Assembly: GCA_028874215.1 (NCBI GenBank)
Contig: JAPPLF010000042.1
Span: forward strand, 18,136-82,135
Direction: 5' to 3'
DNA length: 64,000 bases
DNA from: Acidobacteriota bacterium
GTDB lineage: Bacteria; Acidobacteriota; UBA6911; RPQK01; JAJDTT01
Position 1 is the stretch's first letter, and each line of letters begins with the position of its first letter. The position numbers were made by a program, and so were the translations under genes. Positions 43,701 to 50,520 of this stretch are shown here, piece by piece. The notes beneath the pieces are model-generated. The model saw nothing but the letters and a program-made list of their open reading frames with translations, did not search any database and was not told where the DNA came from.

Positions 43701-44185
43701 GGAATCTTTTCACCAGATATTTTCTCAGCGGTTGGACCCTCGGCTTTCAGCACAACTACTTTTCCGGGACCCCGATCAATGTCAGAAGCCGGGTCAGGTA
43801 TCCGGGAGGCTTCGGAGCCATCTGGCCGGTTCTGGTTCTGAATGCGCAGGTCAAGACCAACACCATCTGCGGGGAATACAGTCCTGGCGGGAAATTCCTG
43901 AACGTCAACGCGTTCATGAATGCTGCTCCTTGGACTTTGGGGAACGTCCGATCGTTGCCCAGGGATCGGCAGTGCAGTTATTTCAATGAGAACGCGACTC
44001 TCCAGAAGGACACTCACGTCAATGAGGACGTGAGGGTTCGCCTGGGGGTTGATTTCTTCAACGTGTTCAACCGCCACATCTGGGGCGGCCTGAACACCGA
44101 CACCGGAAACGCGGCGGGATTCGGCCGGTTCGGCTCCACGTCACGTCCCCGGTTCATCCAGCTGCATCTCTCGGTCCACTTCTGA
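40754..44185 (+). CDS. TonB-dependent receptor, Oar-like, paralogue of previous gene
   Basis: 1143-aa outer-membrane receptor with the same architecture: signal peptide (about 1-23), carboxypeptidase-regulatory domain (GTVTGAVRDESGGVVPGAEVSIT), plug (IEKQSNKAGYARVNEEIARLP, YTIDGVRAGSSTHQNARDD) and barrel ending LHLSVHF. Conserved strings such as QFRLDTNT-like EFRLDTNTNAEHGWDSGVAITLIFKSGT are shared with the upstream paralogue. ATG 40754 follows GAGGAG. It has its own promoter and a strong terminator. Confidence 0.92.
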   Translation: MSRVLSLSLVLALTCIPLLAQENVGTVTGAVRDESGGVVPGAEVSITNVATGIVTDTITSDAGIYAFNSVAIGEYRLTTTMPGFRTLEQSGIRVVSGEVLTADVTLSVGDVAETVEVMATLPTIEKQSNKAGYARVNEEIARLPIAISNNNRQALSFLRTMPGVSYNPNNTNENDAMSRAFIHGTPNASPSYTIDGVRAGSSTHQNARDDTAPIPEMVQEFRLDTNTNAEHGWDSGVAITLIFKSGTNDLHGDLFWYFRNDILDARPWLAPRKSVTRQNDYGFVLGGPIWKNRMFFFGGFDGYKLRTAPGDGVRTVPTAAMRSGDFSEILGPEIGTDALGRPIHRGAIYDPMTTRSDGQGGFIRDPFPNNMIPADRFSTVTKNLISRIGLPNRPGVTNNWIGGLTSTPVNKTSYYLKVDHQLDEAGDHRLTVGWEQSWRESRSNYAPVFDESISSLHKNDEVQYRYRFNYHYTIRPNVLFNLRTGVTRTPRVIGTQGLANDNTGAEVGIKGVPGPIAPQVGVQGQSAYGPIFQKLIDPSQTVPANMDVTWVKGSHNFKVGAAYLLSVSKQNLALFDQGSFSFSALETGLPGNANTGFGFASKLLGEVDSAFVWSQRDFRHNGGAWGIYFQDSWRATPKLTVNYGLRNDVFVPLGETYDRIGAFDPTIPNPGAGGLPGALSFWGDGPGRNGYKRIADTLWSQWGPRLGFAYSPDDNTVVRASAAYMYFPLFGAMTSGFNTPFMGWALDPSVRSLDGGLTPAFNWDGGYPDPIPALPVLEPDFANGQAAQALNRDDIKAGRTLTLNAGLERDLGGGLAIRANYHGKFNRNLPSNDSVRLNQLSVGNLSLGSLLQAQIGSPQAEAAGISAPYPGFSGPVAQALRPFPHMLDIQQRAAPVNNLTYHALVLSVQKRYGHGLSFMLNHTISKAIGDVNFSQQGHGFTRAQHTSQRGFRFVYEEDRPQNLSLSWLYELPFGPGKAFFNGGNLFTRYFLSGWTLGFQHNYFSGTPINVRSRVRYPGGFGAIWPVLVLNAQVKTNTICGEYSPGGKFLNVNAFMNAAPWTLGNVRSLPRDRQCSYFNENATLQKDTHVNEDVRVRLGVDFFNVFNRHIWGGLNTDTGNAAGFGRFGSTSRPRFIQLHLSVHF

Positions 44186-44210
44186 TTCACAACACCAAAG
44201 GTGGATAACA

Positions 44211-44241
44211 AAAGGGCCGGCACCCAGTGCCGGCCCTTTTT
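44211..44241 (+). terminator. rho-independent terminator after second TonB receptor
   Basis: AAAGGGCCGGCAC (44211-44223) pairs with GTGCCGGCCCTTT around CCA, and the stem runs into five T (44237-44241). It is 25 bases after the receptor stop and is the clearest intrinsic terminator in the window. Confidence 0.8.
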
Positions 44242-44250
44242 CGTGTGGAG

Positions 44251-44333
44251 GGGCGACTTTCCTGTCGCCCATTGGCAGGGAGGACATTCCTGTCCTCCCT
44301 CTTCTCTTCCGGAGAGGGGAGATTTCCATCCCC
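44251..44333. repeat. array of three hairpins of the (A/T)TTCCT-loop family
   Basis: Hairpins at 44251-44270 (GGGCGAC-TTTCCT-GTCGCCC), 44278-44299 (GGGAGGAC with GTCCTCCC around ATTCCT) and 44316-44333 (GGGGA with TCCCC, imperfect, with TTTCC in the loop). The spacing between the first two is 7 bases. Located between the second receptor and a converging small gene. Confidence 0.75.
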
Positions 44334-44372
44334 GAACTCCGATTTCCCGTTATACCCGGAGATCAGCGGGCT

Positions 44373-44672
44373 TCAGTCAGACTCCGATCTTCCCGGTTCG
44401 ACCTTGGGAGCCTGATCTGTCAGCGAGGTCAGTATGAACGGCGCGGAAGCACCGATGTTGAATGCCAGGATCGGATTGGATTCAATTCCGTACAGCAAAA
44501 CCAAGAGCCCGCCGGCTGCGGCCATAATGATGGTGACGATCCAATAGAGCCAACTCTTCGACCAGGCAGGGACACCCCTGTGGAGTTCCCTGCGGATGCG
44601 GAACCATTGGAGCAGCTCTTACATACAGCCGCCCAAAAAGCCCCACACGATCATTGGGCAGGAGGCGTCCAT
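44373..44672 (-). pseudogene. small membrane protein gene interrupted by an in-frame TAA
   Basis: Reading from ATG 44672 the frame gives MDASCPMIVWGFLGGCM, then TAA at codon 18 (44621-44619), then a clean coding stretch starting ELLQWFRIRRELHRGVPAW, a membrane helix (SWLYWIVTIIMAAAGGLLVLLYG) and the tail FNIGASAPFILTSLTDQ to the stop at 44375-44373. Clean codons on both sides of a single stop suggest a nonsense mutation (or a sequencing error). No standard start codon lies just after the TAA, so a shorter intact protein would need a non-standard start. It begins nine bases after the wHTH gene's stop. Confidence 0.6.
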
Positions 44673-44680
44673 GGCAGCGG

Positions 44681-44938
44681 CTAGAATGATTTCGCGACGA
44701 TCCTCTGCAATTTGGAGAGGAACTCCCGCAGTCGAACTGGCCGGGACCCGTGTGTGTATACGATTTTCCCGTCCTTGGAAATGGCTTGGCGTACTTCGGC
44801 TCGATGTTGGTCAATCAGGCGTGTCACGCGCCTTCGATCCAGTCCAGCTTCCTTGGCAATGCCGTCGACTGTCCTGAAGTCCCACGTCGGGTTCAAGAGC
44901 GCGGAACGCACCTTTTCCCAGTCACCCTCTGTGATCAT
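44681..44938 (-). CDS. small winged-helix-like DNA-binding protein
   Basis: 85-aa protein. EGDWEKVRSALLNPTWDFRTVDGIAKEAGLDRRRVTRLIDQH looks like a winged-helix or HTH domain (helices about 6-45), followed by a wing segment ISKDGKIVYTHGSRP. The WDFRTVDGIAKEAGL pattern occurs in small wHTH modules found beside peptidase or membrane effectors in many bacteria; I cannot name the family. Probably an operon with the damaged membrane-protein gene directly downstream. Confidence 0.6.
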   Translation of the reverse strand: MITEGDWEKVRSALLNPTWDFRTVDGIAKEAGLDRRRVTRLIDQHRAEVRQAISKDGKIVYTHGSRPVRLREFLSKLQRIVAKSF

Positions 44939-45086
44939 GATGCCACTTCCGTTCCCACGGTTTCACCTGCTCGTATACTCCTGAACGCTCCGGCGACACG
45001 AAATGCGATCCTGATGGTCGACCACAAATGATCTTCCCGGTAGCCGTCTTGTCCGCTTGCTCTTTTTTTACTTTTTCCCCACTCCT

Positions 45087-45652
45087 TTATTCTTGAATTG
45101 CAAACAAGGTATTCCGGTTGGTGATGTAGAGTACTCCGTTGGCGGCGACCGCCGTCGTGTAGACCGAATCTCCCATCTCGTTGACGGCCAGCTCCTTCAT
45201 CGTGGTGCCGTGCTCCAGCACCACCACGTCGCCGTCCTCGTCTCCCAGGTAGACCTTGCCGTCCACCAGGTAGGGAGACCCCCAGACTGCGGCCAGCATG
45301 TCGTAGCGCCAGTGCCGTTTTCCGGTGGCTAGATCCAGGCAGTAGAGAAACCCCGTCAGATCAGCCGCATAGAGGAGGCCGTCTCCGATGGCGACCGTGG
45401 ACATGCTGCGGCGAAAGTCCTCCCCACCCACGTGCCAGATCCGCCCCTTCTCAGTGATGTCGCCGGTCTGTGTCGCGTCGATGGAAAAGAGGTGACCGGG
45501 ACCCTCGCCGTGCTCGGGGTCCTGCCCCACGCTGAGCAGGACCTTGTCCTCGTAGAGGACCGGCGTGGAGATGATGTTGTTGCGAGTGCCGCGCCCTCCC
45601 AGTTTCCACTCGGAGGCCTTGGGATTGAGATCGAACTTCCAAATCAGTTCGC
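45087..45652 (-). pseudogene. 5'-truncated fragment of PQQ-propeller gene
   Basis: Encodes only the last ~185 residues of the PQQ-like propeller protein at 46739-48205, ending NTLFAIQE instead of the intact gene's NTLFAVAETAK. The upstream part is missing: homology starts at [12 protein letters not shown], and an in-frame stop lies shortly before it. A shorter open frame from a GTG at 45530 (147 aa) exists but would be a partial blade set. Product is presumed non-functional. Confidence 0.8.
45103..45652. repeat. direct repeat, left copy (~550 bp)
   Basis: Matches 46764-47313 with a constant offset of 1661 bases. About 20 substitutions occur in the first ~310 bases, then 200 bases (45431-45631) are identical, then two more differences before homology ends. 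Together with the other copy it flanks the AT-rich insert at 45653-46763. Confidence 0.85.
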
Positions 45653-45698
45653 CACTATAGCTACTGACGGTTTCTTCTACATCCCTCCTCTGACGCGG

Positions 45699-46550
45699 TC
45701 ACATACCAATCGAACGGCTCCTGACATCATACTGTAGGCTTGAGGCAACTTCGGCAACTGACTGCACGATTTCATCTGAGCCAAGCACAGCTCTCTTTGC
45801 TTCGAGAATGAACTCGGCCTTTAGGTGGTTCGCAATTGACGTCAAGCCTCCGAATCTCTGTGCCTTTGCGTCTTTTATTGTATCTACGTCAACTACGTCA
45901 TTGAGGATGTTCGCAAACATGAACGTGTCATTTTCCCAGTCGTGATACATTTTCTCGTTCAGGGATCTATGGATTAAATAGCCAAACCTAAAATGTACCC
46001 GTCGAAATGTGTTATAATAGTTCCATAGTTTTACGCTGACAAAGAGTATTTCCTTCCCACTTTCTTTGGCTCTGCGGTGCATACTTTCAGCATCGTAATC
46101 AGTCCCGTACCGTATTAGCTTATTAAATGTCTTGTCATCACTGTTACGTTGCTTGACAATTTCATCAAGTTCCTGCGGCAGGATGCACCATTCGCAGAAC
46201 ATTAGGTCTGCAAACTCACTCTCGACATCCAGCATAGACGTCCACATCGACTCAATTGACTCGATTTTCCTCTTCTTCCATTCGGCATGAGTTGTTGAAA
46301 GTAATTCAATGGACGATTTAATGTCGGAGTTCACTGTCTCCAAATGGTCTTTCATGAGTGTCAATTGCTGATCATTCTCTAAACTGATTTTTCCTCTAAA
46401 AATTTCGAGCTTCCTATCGTAGGTGTGTTGGAGATTTTTCAGTATTCCCTGCCCAAGCAAGGACGGAAAGGTTCTGAGGACAACCGTCCAGACAGCGTTT
46501 CCGACGAGAATCAGACCAAGGAGAATCCAATGAGAAATCTCCATTTTCAC
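45699..46550 (-). CDS. AT-rich orphan gene: N-terminal membrane helix plus coiled coil
   Basis: 283-aa protein of unknown function. One membrane helix at about residues 6-25 (SHWILLGLILVGNAVWTVVL), then a charged helical/coiled-coil region (NLQHTYDRKLEIFRGKISLENDQQLTLMKDHLETV) and a soluble domain with many aromatic residues (about 95-250). Base composition is unlike the surroundings: 45961-46020 holds 21 G or C of 60. It lies inside a 1.1-kb segment bounded by ~550-bp direct repeats, which suggests transfer. Proteins of this plan occur as isolated genes in accessory regions; no function is assigned. Confidence 0.72.
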   Translation of the reverse strand: MKMEISHWILLGLILVGNAVWTVVLRTFPSLLGQGILKNLQHTYDRKLEIFRGKISLENDQQLTLMKDHLETVNSDIKSSIELLSTTHAEWKKRKIESIESMWTSMLDVESEFADLMFCEWCILPQELDEIVKQRNSDDKTFNKLIRYGTDYDAESMHRRAKESGKEILFVSVKLWNYYNTFRRVHFRFGYLIHRSLNEKMYHDWENDTFMFANILNDVVDVDTIKDAKAQRFGGLTSIANHLKAEFILEAKRAVLGSDEIVQSVAEVASSLQYDVRSRSIGM

Positions 46551-46738
46551 GTCCTCACTTTATCTCTCCTACCTTCCGAAAATACCAAAAGAGGCACGGA
46601 TGAGAACATAGTAGTGAGCGGAAACCGTTGACGCGGAGCGACGAGTGGGCTGGCAAGGACAGGCAAAGTGATCAGGGACATAGTTCCCGTAACAAAGATT
46701 TCGCCGGGAGCACCAAGTCCAGAATCTCGGACTTGGAA

Positions 46739-48205
46739 TCATTTCGCCGTTTCGGCGACCGCGAACAGGGTGTTCCGATTCGTGATGTAGAGCACCCCGT
46801 TGGCGGCGACCGCCGTCGTGTAGACCGAATCTCCCATCTCGTTGACGGCCAGCTCCTTCATCGTCGTGCCGTGCTCCAGCACCACCACGTCGCCGTCTTC
46901 ATCTCCCAGGTAGACCTTGCCGTCCACCAGATAGGGCGACCCCCAGACCGCAGCCAGCATGTCGTAGCGCCAGTGCCGTTTTCCGGTGGCGAGATCCAGG
47001 CAGTAGAGGAATCCGGTCAGATCGGCCGCATAGAGAAGGCCGTCCCCAATGGCGACAGTGGACATGCTGCGGCGAAAGTCTTCCCCGCCCACGTGCCAGA
47101 TCCGCCCCTTCTCAGTGATGTCGCCGGTCTGTGTCGCGTCGATGGAAAAGAGGTGACCGGGACCCTCGCCGTGCTCGGGGTCCTGCCCCACGCTGAGCAG
47201 GACCTTGTCCTCGTAGAGGACCGGCGTGGAGATGATGTTGTTGCGAGTGCCGCGCCCTCCCAGTTTCCACTCGGAGGCCTTGGGATTGAGATCAAACTTC
47301 CAGATCAGTTCTCCGCTCTGCGGCTCATAGGCGTAGCACCAGCCGTCGCCCCCGGCAAAAATGGCTTGGGGCTTGCCCTTGACCATCCCGTACGTGGGTG
47401 ACGACCATTGTCCGTGCAGGGTGTTTTCACCCGGGTCGCTCCGCTCCCAGACCAATTCGCCGGTCTTCTTGTGCACGGCGATGAACGCGGGCGCGTCGGG
47501 CATGGGGAGGTCCAGGTGTCCCTCGTCCACGCCATTGGAGGTGAGCAGGAAAATCAGGTCGCCGGCTCCCACCGGGGAGGAGGTGGCCAGGTTGTGCGGG
47601 AACACACCCAGTTCCTCGATCATGTCGTAGACCCAGACGATGTCCGCGTCTTCCTTCTCCCGGTACTTCTCGTCCTGGAACGGACCGTCGTTCTCCCCGT
47701 CCAGGAACCCTTCCACGTCGGCGCAGACCAATTCGGCCCGGTTGCTGACGTAGTAGATCCGGTCCCCGTCCACGAACGGAGAAGAACAGATCCCCTGTTC
47801 CGGCCAGTCGTTGACCCGGCCCGTGGGGAGCTTGTCGTGGGTGGCCTGCCACATGATCTTCCCGGTGGCTTCCTCCATACAGACGATCACTCCCTTGTCG
47901 CCCGTGATTGCGGGCCGGTGATGCGCCTCGTTGTTGGTGCCGATGAAGATCCGTCCGTCGGAGATCACGGGATTGCCGTAGGTCTGGGACCCCAGCGGCG
48001 TTTTCCACCGGATGTTCTTGCCGCTGGAGACGTCCCACTCGTGAGGCATCCCCTTCTCATCCGAGACCATGTTCCGGTCAGGAGTCCCGCCCCACATTTT
48101 CCAGTCCCCCGCGGAGACCGGATGAAGACCCGTTGCGGCAAGCAGTGTTGCTCCCAACAGAATGAACGAAACACGCACAATCCCGGCTCGATTCCTAGTC
48201 ATCAT
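46739..48205 (-). CDS. secreted PQQ-like beta-propeller protein
   Basis: 488-aa exported protein. Signal peptide about 1-32 (HPVSA). The body is a beta-propeller of PQQ-enzyme-like blades: [70 protein letters not shown] and [25 protein letters not shown]. Typical catalytic residues of quinoprotein dehydrogenases are not evident, so it may be a binding propeller (BamB-like) and not an enzyme. Its start overlaps the stop of the next propeller gene by 11 bases, so they form an operon. Its 3' end lies in the duplicated segment. Confidence 0.85.
   Translation of the reverse strand: MMTRNRAGIVRVSFILLGATLLAATGLHPVSAGDWKMWGGTPDRNMVSDEKGMPHEWDVSSGKNIRWKTPLGSQTYGNPVISDGRIFIGTNNEAHHRPAITGDKGVIVCMEEATGKIMWQATHDKLPTGRVNDWPEQGICSSPFVDGDRIYYVSNRAELVCADVEGFLDGENDGPFQDEKYREKEDADIVWVYDMIEELGVFPHNLATSSPVGAGDLIFLLTSNGVDEGHLDLPMPDAPAFIAVHKKTGELVWERSDPGENTLHGQWSSPTYGMVKGKPQAIFAGGDGWCYAYEPQSGELIWKFDLNPKASEWKLGGRGTRNNIISTPVLYEDKVLLSVGQDPEHGEGPGHLFSIDATQTGDITEKGRIWHVGGEDFRRSMSTVAIGDGLLYAADLTGFLYCLDLATGKRHWRYDMLAAVWGSPYLVDGKVYLGDEDGDVVVLEHGTTMKELAVNEMGDSVYTTAVAANGVLYITNRNTLFAVAETAK
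46764..47313. repeat. direct repeat, right copy (~550 bp)
   Basis: This copy is the 3' part of the intact PQQ-propeller gene. See the left copy at 45103-45652. Homology stops at both ends where the gene continues (right) and where the insert begins (left). Confidence 0.85.
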
Positions 48206-50423
48206 TCTTCACCACCTTGAAGTTATCGAAGAGAATCTCGGGACCGTCACTCTTGGATGTGGTGCCGACGGAGTAGCCGTAAAGCCCGGCGCTCCCCTCC
48301 CGATTCGGATGCGGGTCCAGAACCTCGATGCTCCACGCCTCGGGCTCCGGTTCTTGCCGGGGCCAGACCTTGGCTCGCACCTGGGCCTGTCCATCCTCCA
48401 GCAACACCGAGAACTTGGCTCGATACCAGACGTCCGGATCCCAGGGGAAGGCCACGTCGTGCCTCAGGCGAGGCAGCGGCGACCAGGTCTCGATCCGAAG
48501 CCTCTTCCTCATTCCCATCATGATGAAGCGGTAGCGGCTGTTGATGAGGCCCATGTCCGGCTTGAAACGCTTGCGGGCCAACTTGCCGAGGAGGTCCGCC
48601 TCCACCGTATATCCTCCCGGGATGGGGGGAGTGGCATAGGCTCGAAGCCTCATGAAGGGCGGGGAAGGCCGGGCCTTGGAGGCCAGCTTCTTGAGCGCCT
48701 TGCCTTCCGCCTCGACCACTTGAGTCTTGGAGGCCACGCCCACCCAGCCGGGCGGCACGGAGCCGGCCGCCAGCGACTCGAAGTCCTCGTTGATCGGCAG
48801 GTCGGGCGCGATCCGGATCCGTGCGGCGGCGCTCAGTCCACTCGAACCCGTGGCGGTCACCAGCCCCCCTGAGAATGCCTGCCGGTTCGAGGCAGTGAAT
48901 GTTCCGTCCGGCACGATGGCTCCGGACACGCCCTTCACCGACCACTTGACGCTGGCCGGCGACGGAGCCGAGCCGACCGAGTCGAATTGGAGTGCGTTCA
49001 GGCGGATCTGCTCGCCGGGCCTCAGAGTCGCTTCCGCCGGCACGACCCGAAGACTGTTCTTGGATCCCGGTTCGGGGCGCGCCGTCTCGGGCGGAGCCGG
49101 AGGCGTCTCCAGAGTTGCTACTTGCCGGCCCGATGTCCCCAGACAGTAGATGCCGTATCGGGTCATGAAGTAGACGCGTCCGCCGACCACGGCCGGAGAG
49201 CCGAAGATCTCGTCCACGGTGCCGTCGGGCCTCTCGAATACCTCCTTGTCCAGGGAGACGCATCGGTTCCCCTCGTCGCGGAGGATGTGGAAGATGCCGT
49301 TCTGTTCTCCCACGTAGATCACGCCGTCGCTGGTCACCACCGGTGAACCCTTGCCGACCCGGCCCATGTTGTATTCCCAATGGATCTCGCCGCTGGCGGC
49401 GTCCATGCAGAAGAGGTTCGCGCTGTTGTCCACGGCGTAGAGCCGGCCGTTGGCGATGGCAGGCGAGGCATACCCGAAGGTGTGACCGTCATGCCGCCAG
49501 ACGACGCCGCTATCGGTGATGTCCCCCGTCCCGGTTCCATCGATACAGACGATGCTCCCCATCCTGGAGGTGTGCAGGTTCTCTTCGCTGTGAGACAGGT
49601 AGGCCCGGTCTCCGTCCACCACGACGGATGCGTTGAGGCCCCGTTTGCTGAGACGGAACGTCCACCGCTTTTCTCCGTTGCGGGCCAGCATGCCATAGGC
49701 GTTTCCGTCGGCCGTCGCCGCCACCAGCATCCGCCGGCCTCCCATCACGGCCGTCACCGGGGTGGAGTAGGTGGTGTCCAACGGCTGTCCCCCCGGCGCC
49801 GCCCACCACTGGATGTCCCCGCTTTTTCTGTGGAAGGCCACATATCGATGGAGCGGCCGAGCCAAATTTCCCCAACTCGAGTTGAGGTAGCTCACCACGA
49901 CCCGGTCTTCGTCCAGGATCGGAGTGTGCAGGCGCCCCCCGTAACCGCTGATCCGGCCCAGCTCCTCCGTCATGGAGACCTTCCAGACCTCATGGCCGTC
50001 GCGGGTGAGGCAGAAGAACTCTCCCCCGGTGGCGTGCGCATAGATCCGGCCCGATTCGGGGTCACCCACCAGGGCGGTCCACCCCACCCGGTTCTCCACG
50101 ATGTCGGTATGGAAGACGTTGAACCGTTTCTCCCAGAGTTTGCGGCCGGTAAGGGCGTCGAGCGCCACGATCCGCTCCGCCCGCTCAGGTCCTTCTCCCA
50201 CCGGCAGGATGGCGAAGAGCCGGTCCCCCAATATGATGGGCGTGGTCCGGCCGCCTTCGTCGAACTTCCAGAGAAGACCCTCTCCACCCTGATCCCAGGA
50301 GGTGACGGCGGCCGTCTCCGGGGCCGCACCATTCTGGTTCGGCCCGCGCCAATAGGGCCAGTCTGCGGCGACGGCCGGGTGGATGGTGATCCAAGCCAGG
50401 GAAACGACTCCAAGAATTCTCAA
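48195..50423 (-). CDS. secreted PQQ-like propeller fused to Ig-like and LamG-like domains
   Basis: 742-aa exported protein. Signal peptide about 1-20 (HPAVAA), then a PQQ-like propeller (about 25-430) with blades like GTGTGDITDSGVVWRHDGH and LFCMDAASGEIHWEYNMG. A Pro-rich linker leads to an Ig-like segment (about 460-540, RVVPAEATLRPGEQIRLNA) and a concanavalin/LamG-like C-terminus (about 550-742, INEDFESLAAGSVPPGWVG... ILFDNFKVVKND). TTG 50423 has GAGGAGG seven bases upstream. First gene of a two-gene operon with 46739-48205. Confidence 0.85.
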   Translation of the reverse strand: MRILGVVSLAWITIHPAVAADWPYWRGPNQNGAAPETAAVTSWDQGGEGLLWKFDEGGRTTPIILGDRLFAILPVGEGPERAERIVALDALTGRKLWEKRFNVFHTDIVENRVGWTALVGDPESGRIYAHATGGEFFCLTRDGHEVWKVSMTEELGRISGYGGRLHTPILDEDRVVVSYLNSSWGNLARPLHRYVAFHRKSGDIQWWAAPGGQPLDTTYSTPVTAVMGGRRMLVAATADGNAYGMLARNGEKRWTFRLSKRGLNASVVVDGDRAYLSHSEENLHTSRMGSIVCIDGTGTGDITDSGVVWRHDGHTFGYASPAIANGRLYAVDNSANLFCMDAASGEIHWEYNMGRVGKGSPVVTSDGVIYVGEQNGIFHILRDEGNRCVSLDKEVFERPDGTVDEIFGSPAVVGGRVYFMTRYGIYCLGTSGRQVATLETPPAPPETARPEPGSKNSLRVVPAEATLRPGEQIRLNALQFDSVGSAPSPASVKWSVKGVSGAIVPDGTFTASNRQAFSGGLVTATGSSGLSAAARIRIAPDLPINEDFESLAAGSVPPGWVGVASKTQVVEAEGKALKKLASKARPSPPFMRLRAYATPPIPGGYTVEADLLGKLARKRFKPDMGLINSRYRFIMMGMRKRLRIETWSPLPRLRHDVAFPWDPDVWYRAKFSVLLEDGQAQVRAKVWPRQEPEPEAWSIEVLDPHPNREGSAGLYGYSVGTTSKSDGPEILFDNFKVVKNDD

Positions 50424-50520
50424 ACCCGACCTCCTCAGATGAAACGGTTCATTTGACGCTCATTATCAACGGAAAGGGAGATGTCTTCAAAACCCATTTA
50501 TGCGGTTAGCCGGGACGCCG

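Noticed and set aside
44482..44814. 110-aa minus-strand frame across the wHTH/membrane genes
   Set aside because: Out of frame with both plausible coding stretches; the interrupted membrane-protein frame has far better features.
45087..45530. 147-aa PQQ protein as an intact gene
   Set aside because: It begins mid-domain, has no ribosome site, and aligns to the interior of the full-length propeller; treated as a pseudogene fragment.
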